Source: Phlebopus portentosus
Taxonomy: Eukaryota; Basidiomycota; Agaricomycetes; Boletales; Boletinellaceae
Direction: 5' to 3'
DNA: 64,000 bases
NCBI GenBank assembly: GCA_037892935.1
Contig: JAYXKI010000008.1
Span: forward strand, 1,612,001 to 1,676,000
The translations under genes were made by a program, and so were the position numbers. Numbering within the stretch: the stretch's first letter is position 1; every line of letters starts with the position of its first letter. Below the pieces are notes generated by a model, which saw only the letters and a program-made list of their open reading frames with translations, did not search any database and was not told the DNA's origin. Positions 33,837-46,555 of the stretch are shown here, in pieces.

Positions 33837-36800
33837 GCATCAATCACAAGTCTCCGGATCTCGGATCCGCATTCTAGACAAAGAGATTTGACCCTGCAAC
33901 CTCATCCTCAGTCCCTCTCCTTTGTTAAACATCGCAGACTTACTTTGTCAGGCTAGCCAGAGCCCTTCCGAGTCGTTTCCCTGAGTTCCGCTTCGTTCCG
34001 CTCAAAGAGACCCGGTTCCGAAGGTTTCGCACATATTCTGACCTTTCTATATGCATCCCCTTTAATCCATTATGCTCTTGTTCCAGACATGCTCAGTATT
34101 GTTTCTTTTGACCTATGTGTCCCTTAAACCATTCATATGTGCTCCTCTCCTTTGTAGATAGCGATATGCGTTCCCTTTTCTTTATGACGTAGGTTCTCTG
34201 ACCGCTGGGAGGCTCAGTCTTGGACGTTTAGTATAAATATAGCACGACTCTCATAGTAGAAGAAGAGCTTAGTCGGAGCTGAGTTGCAGCTTAGCTAGGC
34301 AGTTCTCACATCATCTCAAAGTCCCTCAACCTCTAGTCTACTTGTTCGTAGTGGACTCTCTTATCTCTATAGTCTAATATACGATATTTTGTGTTCTGTA
34401 CAGTCGATCAGTGATCTCTCTTCATAGCAGAGCCGTTCGTACATTCGTATAGTTCGCTGTGATTGTACAAAGGCTCCTCTTACTTCTCTCACCCAAACCG
34501 AAACCTCCTTATGTGTTCCGAACTGTTTCGCCTGGTTTCGCTCGTAACCCAGTTACTCTATGTGCTGCTCGCATTTGGTCTCGCAACACCTTCTCCTCTC
34601 CATTGTCATCGGGAAAGGACACCATATCACCCCTTTCCTCTTAACATTCCACTCTCCACTTCCTCAAGTCCAGCCTAGCGCTATTCCACACCGTTTTGAT
34701 CAGATACTGTCAGTTCTATCATCTCACACATATCCTTCGATTCTCTCAGTCCCCTTCCATCATCATTTTGCACCTCCATCCCTCGCATCACATTTTGACA
34801 CACTCAGCAATTGTCCTTCATCCATTGTATTGCGTTTCGTACTATTACACCGCGTTCCGACACTTAAGACTACAAGTGAGATCGACTGCAGTCGCTTACC
34901 AGTGTGTTAGCACAGTTGATTAGTCACATTCGGGTTGGTGGTTTGACTAGCGTAGCTTAGTTAGTTTAGTTCTTGTGCCTTGGGTTAGTTGGCTTTAGTC
35001 CAGAGCTCGCAGCTGAGCCGGAGAGTCAATTTAGCCTTTGCACTGCCACTGTCAATCTTGGGAGAAGCCTACCCTCGGAATTCTTCCTCGAGCGCTTCCC
35101 TCATATTCCCCAGTTCTCACCAAAGCCCTTCCATTGAATATCCCTATTTCCCTCCATTCCTTCGTGCCCTTAGCTCAGGTGTAATTCTCTGCTGACCGCT
35201 TGAAGGTATTCTAGGGCAGCCCCTCGAACTATACACTCCCTGTCTGGCATCAGAACATCCACAGGAGTTTCAGCAACACTCAGCTCAGATGCACAAGGAT
35301 CCAGGCGTCAGGCAGATCCGCCATGCCGTCAAATAACTCGCTGTGGTGATATGAACCTTGGCGGCATCCGAAAGGATGAATAGGGACCGCTGAGTCCAAC
35401 TGAACTGGCGAAGGGGCCGAAGCAGCAGACTGTGTGCAGCGGCGATGGAGATTCACACCAGTGCAATTCTGGCTGGTAGTCGAGGAGGCGATGTGGGAAT
35501 GACATGGAGAAGGCGGAGGTGAGAGAATGTCAACACCACTTGAAAGGGAAGTGGTGTCAGCGGTGGAATGATGCGGAGGCGGTGAGATGTGAGAATCTGG
35601 ATTGAGATGGAGGGGAGGTGTCAGCGCCGGTGGTAGCAGTGGCCACGAGAAGAGTGACAGCTGCATTGAGATGTTGAGGAGATATCACAAATGGTCTGTG
35701 CCAAATGGCAGCGAATGATCATAAGAGAGGATGCCGATGCAGATAAAAGTCAAAAATCCCCGAAGTGATTACTAGAAGAGTGATGGCTGCATTGGGATGT
35801 TGGGGAAGAATCACAAATGGTCTGAACTGAGTGGCAGCAGAGGATCGAAAGAGGGGACGCCGATGCAGATAAAAGTCGAAAATCCCTGGAGCGATTACTA
35901 GAAGAGTGACAGCTGTGTCAGGACATTGAGGAAGAATCACAAACGGTTGAAGCTGAACAGCGGCGAGGAAGCACAAAAGGTGGCCTCAGGTGTGGGGAGA
36001 AATTGAAAATCCTAGGATTGATTACTAGAAGAGTGATGGCTACATAGAAGGGAGATGTCTGGGGCGGCGAGTGAGCTCAGCGGGTTCTCTTGCACTTTCA
36101 GGTATGTAAGGTTGGTCGGCAGCGTATTCTGTCATGACAGTGCCTACTCCTGTGAGATTGGGGGCCACGCCATCAGGACGGGATCAGCGGGGGCATGTGA
36201 CCGGAAATTCACCTGATCCAGCTGTCTGGTTCTTTGTATATACTGGCTTCTTGAAGGGGGCTCTTTACTTGTAGTTGGTCTTTTGTAGCTGTGTTCTAGA
36301 GTGTAAATCTGCTGCTTTTTAGGATAGATACATGCTCTCTATATATACTATGAGTCCTTGATAAGAAATATCACTAAAGCGATGAGTGGCGAGGTGTGAC
36401 AGGCATGCTGTGATGGCAGGGGCTGCTGCTGAGATGTGCTGCCAAGCCGCTAAGACCTAGAAGTGCCCCAATTGGAACAGCAGATGCTGGTATATTGTGT
36501 TGAGCGTCAGGACTGTTCAGATCGGTTAGGGCACACTCTATGTAGATCTGAAATGCCAAGGGATCGAATAAAACTAAAAGAGGGAATATATGGATGGCCG
36601 CCGAGTGCACTATCATGCTCAGCGTACAATGTGGGATGATAAGAATATGAAACATTCAACAAAATGGACCTTAGATAGGCTACCAATTACCCAGCTAGCA
36701 TAGCGGTGGGCATACACCTCCACAATGGTGCGATATACATCCGCCACAGTGTGTCTGGCTGCCATGCGAGCATTTCCAAAGCCCAGAATCACCAGATTTG

Positions 36801-36915
36801 GTGGAACCATTCTTGGAAGAGGCTGGAGAAGGGGAACCAGGGTTTGGTCGAAGGGGGGAAAGGGTGATCATAAGATAGAAGCAAAGGCGTCACCACCGGT
36901 TTATATGGTTGGCGG

Positions 36916-38543
36916 TGAAGAGTAAGTCTGAAGCTTGGGAACGTACGGAGTTGTTACGACCAGTTCCGCGGTGTTCCGACTGGTTTCGCTCGGTTTCGAC
37001 TGGTTTCGCTCGAACGAGTGAACTTAGCAAGAACGCCATAGTCCAGATGGCACGTGCACCGTTCTTTGATCGGCCATCAAGACGGGAGAATCACGGCATC
37101 GAGTTTGCACGCGTCGATCACAAGTCTCCGGACCTCGGATCCGCATTCCAGACAAAGAGATTTGACCCTGCAACCTCGTCCTCAGTCCCTCTCCTTTGTT
37201 AAACATCGCAGACTTACCTTGTCAGGCTAGCCAGAGCCCTTCCGAGTCGTTTCCCCGAGTTCCGCTTCGTTCCGCTCAAAGAGACCCGGTTCCGAAGGTT
37301 CCGCACATTTTCTGACCTTTCTATATGCGTCCCCTTTAATCCATTATGCTCTCGTTCCAGACATGCTTAGTATTGTTTCTTTTGACCTATGTGTCCCTTA
37401 AACCATTCCTATGTGCTCCTCTCCTTTGTAGATAGCGATATGCGTTCCCTTTTCTTTATGACGTAGGTTCTCTGACCGCTGGGAGGCTCAGTCTTGGACG
37501 TTTAGTATAAATATAGCACGGCTCTCGTAGTAGAGGGACAGCTTAGTCGGAGCTGAGTGGGAGCTTAGCTTACAGTTCTCACATCGTCTCAAAGCCTCTC
37601 GACCTCTAGTCTACTTGTTCGTAGTGGACTCTCTCGTCTCTATAGTCTAATATACGACATTTCGTGTTCTGTACAGTCGATCGGTGATCTCTCTTCGCAG
37701 TAGAGCCGTTCGTGCGTTCGTATAGTTTGCCATCATCGTATAAAGGCTTCTCTATCTCCTCTCACCCGAAACAAGACCCCCTCACGTGTTTCGATCCGTT
37801 TCGCCCGGTTTCGCTCGTAACTCAGTTACTCCGCGTGCCGCTCGCATTTGGTCTCGCAACACCTTCTCCTCTCCATTGTCATCGGGAAAGGACACCATAT
37901 CATCCCTTTCCTCTTGACTTTCCACTCTCCGCTTCCTCAAGACCAGCCCAGTGCTATTCCACATCGTTTCGATCGGAAACGGTCGGTTTCATCGTCCCAC
38001 ACATATCCTTCGATTCTCTCAGTCCCCTTCCGTCATCGTTTCGCACCTCCATTCCTCGCATCACATTTCGACACACTCAGCAATTGTCCTTCGTCCATCG
38101 AATCGCGTTTCGAATCGTTACGCCGTGTTCCGACACTTAAGACTACGAGTGAGATCGACTACAGTCGCTTACCAGTGTGTTAGCACAGTCGATTAGTCAT
38201 GTTCGGGTTGGTGGTTCGACTAGCGTAGCTTAGTTAGTTTAGTTCTTGTGCCTTGGGTTAGTCGGCTTTAGTCCAGAGCTCGCAGTTGAGCCGGAGAGTC
38301 GATTTAGCCTTTGCACCGCCACCGTCGATCTCGGGAGAAGCCTACCCTCGGAATTCCTCCTTGAGCGCTTCCCTCATATCCCCGGTTCTCTCCAAGCCCT
38401 TCTATTGTCTATCCCTATTTCCCTTCACTCCTTCGTGCCCTTAGCTCGGGTGTAATTCTCTGCTGACCGTTTGAAGGTATCCTAGGGCAGCCCCTCAAAC
38501 TATACACTCCCTGTCCGGCATCAGAACGTCCCCAGGAGTTTCA
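36916..38543 (+). repeat. 5' LTR of element O
   Basis: 1628 bp with TGAAGAGTAAG at the start and GAGTTTCA at the end. TATAAATA sits near 37505. An ATG has appeared near 38198, where R has ACG, a CpG transition. Confidence 0.93.
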
Positions 38544-38545
38544 AG

Positions 38546-38565
38546 TGGAGCCCACGGCGAGGGGG
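38546..38565 (+). other. Putative primer binding site of element O
   Basis: TGGAGCCCACGGCG two bases after the LTR, the same as R. Confidence 0.6.
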
Positions 38566-38662
38566 ATTTCACTGTCCAACCATTACGAATACCCCGCCAA
38601 ATTCGTCTAGCAGACGAGTTACACGTAGCCAATCCGCTCGAGTCCCTGTAGAACATCAGGTT

Positions 38663-41056
38663 TTGCCGCCGACTCGAAGGCCGAGGATTGTCAATCGCAA
38701 CTTACGTTCCGCTGCGGAAAATGCGGAACACAGCGAAACACCCTTGCGACAATCCGTTAGCGCCATTCCTTCCAACACCGATTCCCTAGATCATTCCCCA
38801 TCTACCATCGCCGATTCAGAACTCCCCAACCTCTCATCTGTGCCAGCTTCCACCCCAGGCTCGCCGAACAGACCAGCTAGCCCACCTACCAATTACCAAC
38901 TACCTACTGGAACTCAACAGATCTTAGCCAGCAACGCAGCGATAATAGCTCGTCTGTCTGCTAACGCTAACGTATTACAACAACTTACAAATCGACAAAC
39001 CGCAATGGCGTACCAACCGCCCTCGCGTGGGGACAAACGTGCCCCAACGTTTGACGGCTCAGAACCAAAGGAACTCCCTAGGTTCTTCGAAGACATTACA
39101 GAAATCGCAAGACAGGCCGCGTGGAACGATAGAGATCACGTCCGAAAGTTCTTGTACTATGCGAAGACCGACGTCGCAGAACTTTGGGAGACTACCGACG
39201 AGATTAACGACCCGAACCCTGATGTGGAGACGGTGAAGAGAGAGATTATAGCTCTATACCCGAGTCTCACGGCAGGGAAACGCTACTCCAAGGGAGAACT
39301 GGAGCATTTGGTCATAGAACGGGCGAAGAAAGGGATCAAGAACCGAGAGGACCTAGGCGAATATCATCGAGAATTCGTCAGGCGCTCTAAGTATCTTATA
39401 ACGAACGGAAAGATCTTGGAGTCCCAAGCTGACGAGATGTTCCTGATGGGAATTACAGGAGACCTTAGAGAGGCGCTCACTCGTCGTATCGAGATCAAGC
39501 TACCAGACCACGATTCGTCTACGCCTTACAAGATTAAGGACGTGCTCGAACATTCGAATTTCGTGCTGGGAGGAAAGATTGTGGGCAGTTTCGGCAGTAA
39601 CTTTCCACCCCCAGCTACCAGAGAAGCTTCGACAAGTATCGTAAAGAAGGAAGAAGTGGATTTGGCCAAGGTAATGGATACGTTGAAGAGTTTTCAGGTT
39701 ACGCTCGACGCCCTGAGCAAGGGGAACGTTCCGCATCGATCAGGGGCGGAACGCAGCGAAACTCCGCGAAACCCAGTTTGCAACTTCTGCGGCGAAGCAG
39801 GACACTATATTCGATCGTGTATGAAGGTTCTCGAGTACATCCAAGCCGGAAAGTGCGTTAGGAGCCAAGATGGAAGGATTGTGTTGCCGAACGGCGGTCT
39901 CATTACAAGGTCGCTACCGGGGAACAATCTCAAAGAACGAATCGATAGCTTTCACGCTAAAGCTCCGACAACGCACACAGTAGGAATGGTCGAGTCGGTC
40001 GCACCCGCATATAGCCATCAAGCTGGTCCAGCGTACGCATATAGTCACGACGAAGAAGATCAGGACGAGCAGGAAAACTACGACATTGAACGTTTGGAGA
40101 TTTTGATTAACGAGGCGAAGAAGAAGGCAGCTGGTGGACGAAGAACGAAGCCCGATGGTGTAGAGATCCCTAGAGTTCAGCCTCATAAGAAGGCGCAGGC
40201 GAAACCGCAGCCCGCGCCACCGAGTGGCACGCGGCCCTCGACAAGGTCACTCCAGTCACCGCAGCAGGACGACATTACCAGGAAATCACAACCCCAGTAT
40301 AAATACGTCATACCAATAGAAGACTCGAGCGCAGTCTCCAACGTTCTGACTCGTACCCTCGATACCCCTATCACCATCAGCCAACGTGAACTCCTCTCAA
40401 TCGCCCCAGACGTTAGGAAACAGATGAAGGAGCTGACGACGGCGAAGAGATACAACGCGGCTGAAGTCAAATACGGTGAGGACGTAGATGATTCACTTAC
40501 GTTACAAGTTGGGCGTTTCGCGTCGGAACAAGTCGAAACAGGCGAAACGCTTTCGACGGAGGAAATACTGGCACTCAGTGGACAAGGCGTTGCCACAGAG
40601 GCATCCATGCCCCTCAGGACCGTTAGCGCATTGATTGAAGACACTCTGGAAGTCGAATGTGTGCTCGACCAGGGAGCCGTAGTGTGTCTGCTCCACGAAG
40701 ACGTGTGGGAGAAGCTTCAGATACCCCTATCCCCTGACAAAGGAATGATCCTCAAGACAGCAGACGCAGCTAGGTCATCTACCATTGGCATGATCTCTAA
40801 TGCGAAGTTCACGATAGCCGGGATCGACGTTTCGCTCCAAGTGCAAGTCGTTCCGAACGCTCCCTTCCAGGCTTTGTTGGGGAGACCGTTTTTTGCTATT
40901 ACGGAGTGCGAAACGAAGGATTACACATCAGGTGACCAACATATCACCTTAACGGACCCGAACGATCGCAGAAAGCAAAGCAAAGTGGCCACCGGAATTC
41001 AAACGATCGCGCGAGGACCACTTCCAAAGGGTTTTCCGCAAGCGTCGAGGAACTGA
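38663..41056 (+). CDS. Gag-protease of element O, reading frame open
   Basis: 797 codons, as in R. First ATG at 39005 in a good context (GCAATGG). CCHC knuckle near residue 373, acidic linker, protease with CVLDQGAVVC. A His replaces Arg shortly after the protease motif (LLHEDV instead of LLREDV). The -1 heptamer is at 41029-41035 and the Gag stop at 41054-41056. Confidence 0.85.
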   Translation: MPPTRRPRIVNRNLRSAAENAEHSETPLRQSVSAIPSNTDSLDHSPSTIADSELPNLSSVPASTPGSPNRPASPPTNYQLPTGTQQILASNAAIIARLSANANVLQQLTNRQTAMAYQPPSRGDKRAPTFDGSEPKELPRFFEDITEIARQAAWNDRDHVRKFLYYAKTDVAELWETTDEINDPNPDVETVKREIIALYPSLTAGKRYSKGELEHLVIERAKKGIKNREDLGEYHREFVRRSKYLITNGKILESQADEMFLMGITGDLREALTRRIEIKLPDHDSSTPYKIKDVLEHSNFVLGGKIVGSFGSNFPPPATREASTSIVKKEEVDLAKVMDTLKSFQVTLDALSKGNVPHRSGAERSETPRNPVCNFCGEAGHYIRSCMKVLEYIQAGKCVRSQDGRIVLPNGGLITRSLPGNNLKERIDSFHAKAPTTHTVGMVESVAPAYSHQAGPAYAYSHDEEDQDEQENYDIERLEILINEAKKKAAGGRRTKPDGVEIPRVQPHKKAQAKPQPAPPSGTRPSTRSLQSPQQDDITRKSQPQYKYVIPIEDSSAVSNVLTRTLDTPITISQRELLSIAPDVRKQMKELTTAKRYNAAEVKYGEDVDDSLTLQVGRFASEQVETGETLSTEEILALSGQGVATEASMPLRTVSALIEDTLEVECVLDQGAVVCLLHEDVWEKLQIPLSPDKGMILKTADAARSSTIGMISNAKFTIAGIDVSLQVQVVPNAPFQALLGRPFFAITECETKDYTSGDQHITLTDPNDRRKQSKVATGIQTIARGPLPKGFPQASRN

Positions 41057-44000
41057 TTGAGAGAAATCGGCGAGACGAGAATGGTAGTAACCAATTGCCG
41101 GTTCAGGTATTTTCTTATGATTTCGAATTTATCTCACACATGATCCCATCTCTTTTCAACCAATGATTGCCTTATTTATTAAACAAAAATTGCTATACTA
41201 CTGACAAAGAAGAACGGTCATATCGTTCATGTGTTTTAGAAACCCCAGAAGAAGAAGACGCGGCAGTAATGGCTTACAAACGAGTAGCGCAGAAAGTCAG
41301 GCCGATCCCGGGAGTCCTTCCAGAAGAGTACCGGATCGTTCGAAGGCAGCATCCGGATCCGTTGAGAGGGATGCCCGAGATGCCAGTTGTACCGAAGCCA
41401 TTCGAACCCACGGGTCGTGTAACCGTCGAGAGGATGGAAGCGCTGAAGATCGACGAGAATACCTTTCTGTGGCCGGCGGAGAGGTTGTTAGTGAAGAATC
41501 TAATTATGTTGCAGGAAGAAGCATTAGCATGGACCGAATCAGAACGCGGAACACTCGATCCGACGTATTTCGACCCGATACGCATTCCCACGATACCGCA
41601 TATACCGTGGCAGCACAAGAGCATTCCGATTCCCCCGGGAATTCATGACAAGGCCCTCGAACTTATTCGAGAGAAGATTCGCAACGGGGTTATTGAACCG
41701 TCAAATTCGTCGTATCGATCTAGATGGTTTTGCTTGGTAAAGAAAGACAAGGAAACGTTACGATCCATTATCGACTTGCAGGATCTTAATGCGGTTACGG
41801 TCAAGGACTCGGCAGTACCACCGAACGTCGAAACGATCGCGGAGAGCAGTGGTGGACGAGCTTGTTACACGGAGTTGGATTTATTCGTGGCATTCGACCA
41901 AAGAAAGCTGGACGAACAATCTCGAGATCTTACTACGTTTCAGACACCCTTGGGAACATTTCGAATGATGGTTCTACCAATGGGATACACCAATTCCTTG
42001 CAGATTATGCATAACGATGTGGCCTTTATCCTTCAGGACGAGATTCCGCACGTTACGAACCCTTTCGCAGACGATGCGCTGAAACTCCTGTGGATGCTCT
42101 GATGCCGGACAGGGAGTGTATAGTTCGAGGGGCTGCCCTAGAATACCTTCAAACGGTCAGCAGAGAATTACACCCGAGCTAAGGGCACGAAGGAATGGAG
42201 GGAAATAGGGATATACAATGGAAGGGCTTGGTGAGAACCGGGGATATGAGGGAAGCGCTCGAGGAGGGATTCCGAGGGTAGGCTTCTCCCGAGATCGACG
42301 GTGGCGGTGCAAAGGCAAAATCGACTCTCCGGCTCAGCTGCGAGCTCTGGACTAAAGCCGACTAACCCAAGGCACAAGAACTAAACTAACTAGGCTACGC
42401 TAGTCGAACCACCAACCCGAACGTGACTAATCGACTGTGCTAACACACTGGTAAGCGACTGCAGCCGATCTCACTCGTAGTCTAAAGTGTCGGAACGCGG
42501 CGTAACGATTCGAAACGCGATTCGATGGACGAAGGACAATTGCTGAGTGTGTCGAAATGTGATGCGAGGGATGGAGGTGCGAAACGATGATGGAAGGGGA
42601 CTGAGAGAATCGAAGGATACGTGTGGGACGATGAAACCGAACGTTTCCGATCTAAACGATGCGGAATAGCACCGGGCTGGTCTTGAGGAAGCGGAGAGTG
42701 GAAAGTCAAGAGGAAAGGGGTGATATGGTGTCCTTTCCCGACGACAATGGAGAGGGGAAGGTGTTGCGAGACCGAATGCGAGTGGCACGCAGAGTAACTG
42801 GGTTACGAGCGAAACCGGGCGAAACGGTTCGGAACACGTAAGGGGGTTTCGGTTCGGGTGAGAGAAATAAGAGGAGCCTTTGTACGATCACAGCGAACTA
42901 TACGAACGTACGAACGGCTCTGCTGCGAAGAGAGATCACCGACCGACTGTATAGAACACGAAATATCGTATATTCGACTATAGAGACGAGAGAGTCCACT
43001 ACGAACAAGTAGACTAGAGGTCGAGGGACTTTGAGACGATGTGAGAACTGTAAGCTAAGCTCCCACTCAGCTCCGACTAAGCTCCCCCTCTACTACGAGA
43101 GTCGTGCTATATTTATACTAAACGTCCAAGACTGAGCCTCCCAGCGGTCAGAGAACCTACGTCATAAAGAAAAGGGAAAGCATATCGCTATCTACAAAGG
43201 AGAGGAGCGCATAGGAATGGTTTAAGGGACATATAGGTCAAAAGAAACAATACTAAGCATGTCTGGAACGAGAGCATAATGGATTAAAGGGGACGCATAT
43301 AGAAAGGTCAGAATATGTGCGGAACCTTCGGAACCGGGTCTCTTTGAGCGGAACGAAGCGGAACTCGGGGAAACGACTCGGAAGGGCTCTGGCTAGCCTG
43401 ACAAAGTAAGTCTGCGATGTTTAACAAAGGAGAGGGACTGAGGACGAGGTTGCAGGGTCAAATCTCTTTGTCTGGAATGCGGATCCGAGGTCCGGAGACT
43501 TGTGATCGACGCGTGCAAACTCGATGCCGTGATTCTCCCGTCTTGATGGCCGATCAAAGAACGGTGCACGTGCCATTTGGACTATGGCGTTCTTGCTAAG
43601 TTCACTCGTTCGAGCGAAACCAGTCGAAACCGAGCGAAACCAGTCGGAACACCGCGGAACTGGTCGTAACGACTCCGTACGTTCCCAAGCTTCAGACTTA
43701 CTCTTCAGCGCCCAGTTTAGGTCCGAAATTGCGATACGAGCTACCAGACGGTTCGTACGAGACCATACCGGGAAACTCCGAGATTTGTCGTTTCGTGTAT
43801 GAGCATATATGCGATGTGAACAGAATTTTGCAGCGAATGAAGGCCGTAGGAGGAACGTTTTCAGGAAAGAAGTTGGTTCCGTGTGTGGAGTCAGCCGTAT
43901 TCGTAGGACGCAAGTTGACGTACCAGGGACGCGAGCCAGACGATTCGAAAGTACAGAAGATACGAGATTGGCCGCCATGTAGAACGCTGACCGAAGTCAG

Positions 44001-46110
44001 AGGATTTCTGGGAACGGTAGGAGTCCTTCAGATTTTCGTCAGGGATTATTCGAAACTCGCTCGCCCGTTGTACCGCATGACAAGGAAGAACCAGATTTTC
44101 GCATGGACAGACGAAGAACAGAATGCAATGGACGAACTAAAGCAAGCCGTTATTCTTTGCCCCGCGCTGTGCGCAATCGACTACGCGTCGGATAACGAAG
44201 TAATATTGGCAGTAGACTCGTCTATTATTGGAGTTGGTTGGTATTTAGGACAAGAGCACTCGGATGGAAGGCGAAGGATCAATCGTTTCAGTTCTATTAA
44301 CTGGAATCAGACCCAGGCATCGTATTCACAGCCGAAAATCGAGTTATATGGCTTATTTCGAGCATTGCACGCGATGCGACTGTATCTCATCGGAGTCCGG
44401 AATCTAGTAGTCGAAATGGACGCAGCATACATCAAGGGGATGATCAACAATCCCGACCTGCAGCCCAATGCGACCATTAACAGATGGATCGCAGGTATCC
44501 TTCTCTTCAGTTTCAAGCTCAGACACATCCCAGCAGCCGATTTCCGATGTACCGATGGATTATCCAGACGAAGAGCAGCTGAAGAAGACCCCCCTCCTGA
44601 TGAAACGTACGAAGACTGGGTAGACGAAACATACGGATTTGCGATAGAAGAGCCAGTTTCGACATACCAAGTAGCGTAACAGAGCGGAACACCTAGCGAA
44701 ACAGCGACAGAGAACCTATTTCCTTCTACGGAATCCGCGAGAAGGAAGGATAGCCGCTTAGATGACGTCACAAAGCTAATCACGCATCTCACACGCCCAG
44801 ACAATCTTAGCAATAGTGGCTATGCGAAGCTAATCAGGTACGCAGCTGACTTCTTCGTGAAGGGAGGCCGTCTGTGGAGAAAGGTGCGGAACGGCCAGCA
44901 CCAAGTCGTAATAGAAGCGAAACGCAGATGGGACCTAGTTAAGCAAGCTCATGACGATCTAGGACACAAAGGAATTTTCTGCACCCAAATGCGACTGCTG
45001 GAGAGATTTTGGTGGCCGTCCTTAGGACAGGACGTGAAGTATTTCGTGCACACCTGTCATGAGTGCCAGATACGCCAGACGAAGAATATTCTTATCCCAC
45101 CGAACGTACCGGAGGTAGCCCCTCTGTTTCAACGCATCCATATTGACTCGAAGGTCATGCCGAAATCGAGTGGATTCCGGTATATCGTGCATGCGCGTTG
45201 TTCGTTAACCGCGTATCCCGAATTTAGACTTCTTCGTGAAGAAACTGGTAAGACCATAGGCCAGTTTATCTTCCAGAACCTTTTGTGTCGATATGGAGCA
45301 TGCCCCGAACTCGTTACCGATAACGGCACACCATTCGTTGCCGCGCTAGATTACTTGAAGACGCAGTATCACATCAACCACATTCGGATTTCGTCATACA
45401 ACTCACGCGCAAATGGATTAGTCGAACACAGACATTTCGACGTACAGGAAGCCTTGATTAAAGCTGCAGACGGTAATGACAAGCGTTGGAGTGATCACGC
45501 TGACTCGGTATTTTGGGCAGAAAGAATCACGATCAACAGAGCAACAGGAATGTCCCCGTATTACATGGCCCATGGAGTCGAAGCAGTTTTGCCTTTCGAC
45601 CTCGCAGAAGCAACATACCTAGCACCGCCGCTCGATTCGCCAATTACGACGTCGGAACTCATCATAATATGTGCGAAACAACTCCAGAAACGTCCAGAAG
45701 AGTTGGATCGCGTTGCGAAACTCGTCATGAATGCAAGGCATGCATACGCGAAGCAGTTCGCCGAGGTGGAGAAGCATAGAATCAAGGACTACGACTTTCA
45801 GCCAGGAAGCCTCGTACTCTTGCGAAACACGCGTATCAAGATGGAACTCAATCGTAAAATGAAACCCCGCTATTTAGGCCCCTACGTGGTAGTTCGACGC
45901 ACCCAAGGCGGTTCGTATATCGTCGCCGAACTCGATGGAGCGGTTTCGAAACTCCGAATAGCAGCGTTTCGCCTGGTTCCGTACTTCCCGCGTTCACATT
46001 TGACTGTTCCGGTGACCAAGCTCATTGGATTGGACGAAGATGATGACATACCCGAAATAGAAGATTCGCCAGAGAAATTCCCTGACAATGAGTCCCAAAA
46101 TTCCGATTAA
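41029..46110 (+). pseudogene. pol of element O, split by a solo LTR and carrying stops
   Basis: Pieces 41029-42079 and 43712-46110. The break falls right after the FADDA residues of the RT active site. TGA at 41164-41166 lies in the N-terminal linker, where R has CGA, and TAA at 44677-44679 between RNase H and integrase, where R has CAA. The rest, including the HHCC finger, integrase core and GPY/F module, is alignable throughout; in the integrase region a His replaces the Arg that follows the catalytic Glu. Confidence 0.9.
42080..43707 (-). repeat. Family A solo LTR inside pol of element O
   Basis: 1628 bp on the minus strand with TG..CA ends and perfect GCGC duplications (42076-42079 and 43708-43711). 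No internal sequence is left, so it is a solo LTR. Confidence 0.95.
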
Positions 46111-46555
46111 ATCATTCATTTTCCTTCATATATGCTCCTTACTTATTTCCGATTCTCTCTCTCTCCTCTGATCAATTCTAATCTTCCAATTCTCCTTCTA
46201 TAGTTTTGTCTCTGCTAGCGTGATCCACTATAGGATCTAACGCATGTACTTTACTTAATACGCAGTTCCGCACGGTTTCGCCGTTCAAAACAGCGGAACG
46301 ACGGCGAAACGCCTCAATTCACTTCGTATCAGTTTCCTTTCATCCTATTCCTTGAATTCTTTGATCTATTCTTCTAGCCTTCACTCAGTCTAGCTCGATC
46401 GCACGAAAATTCACAAAAACCGAAACAAAATCGTATAAATTAACTATAAAAACAACTATGTACAGTACAAGTTATTTTTCTTTTTCTTTTGTCCTTTTCT
46501 TTTTCTATTTTACAAAAGTCCGACCAGGACATAGAGCATACACGACGATTATACT
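46111..46555. other. Spacer between pol and antisense gene (element O)
   Basis: About 445 bp, alignable with 56572-57018 in R. T-rich next to the antisense gene's end. No gene is seen. Confidence 0.6.

Larger units (their letters stand above)
9135..35272 (+). repeat. Family A solo LTR, plus strand, split by element L
   Basis: Pieces 9135-9313 and 33841-35272 form one 1.61-kb LTR beginning TGAAGAGTAAG and ending GAGTTTCA. Flanks are GCGA (9131-9134) and GCAA (35273-35276), a 4-bp duplication differing by one CpG transition. No internal element sequence of matching age adjoins it, so it is a solo LTR left by LTR-LTR recombination. It was later split by element L at a GCGT target. Confidence 0.85.
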
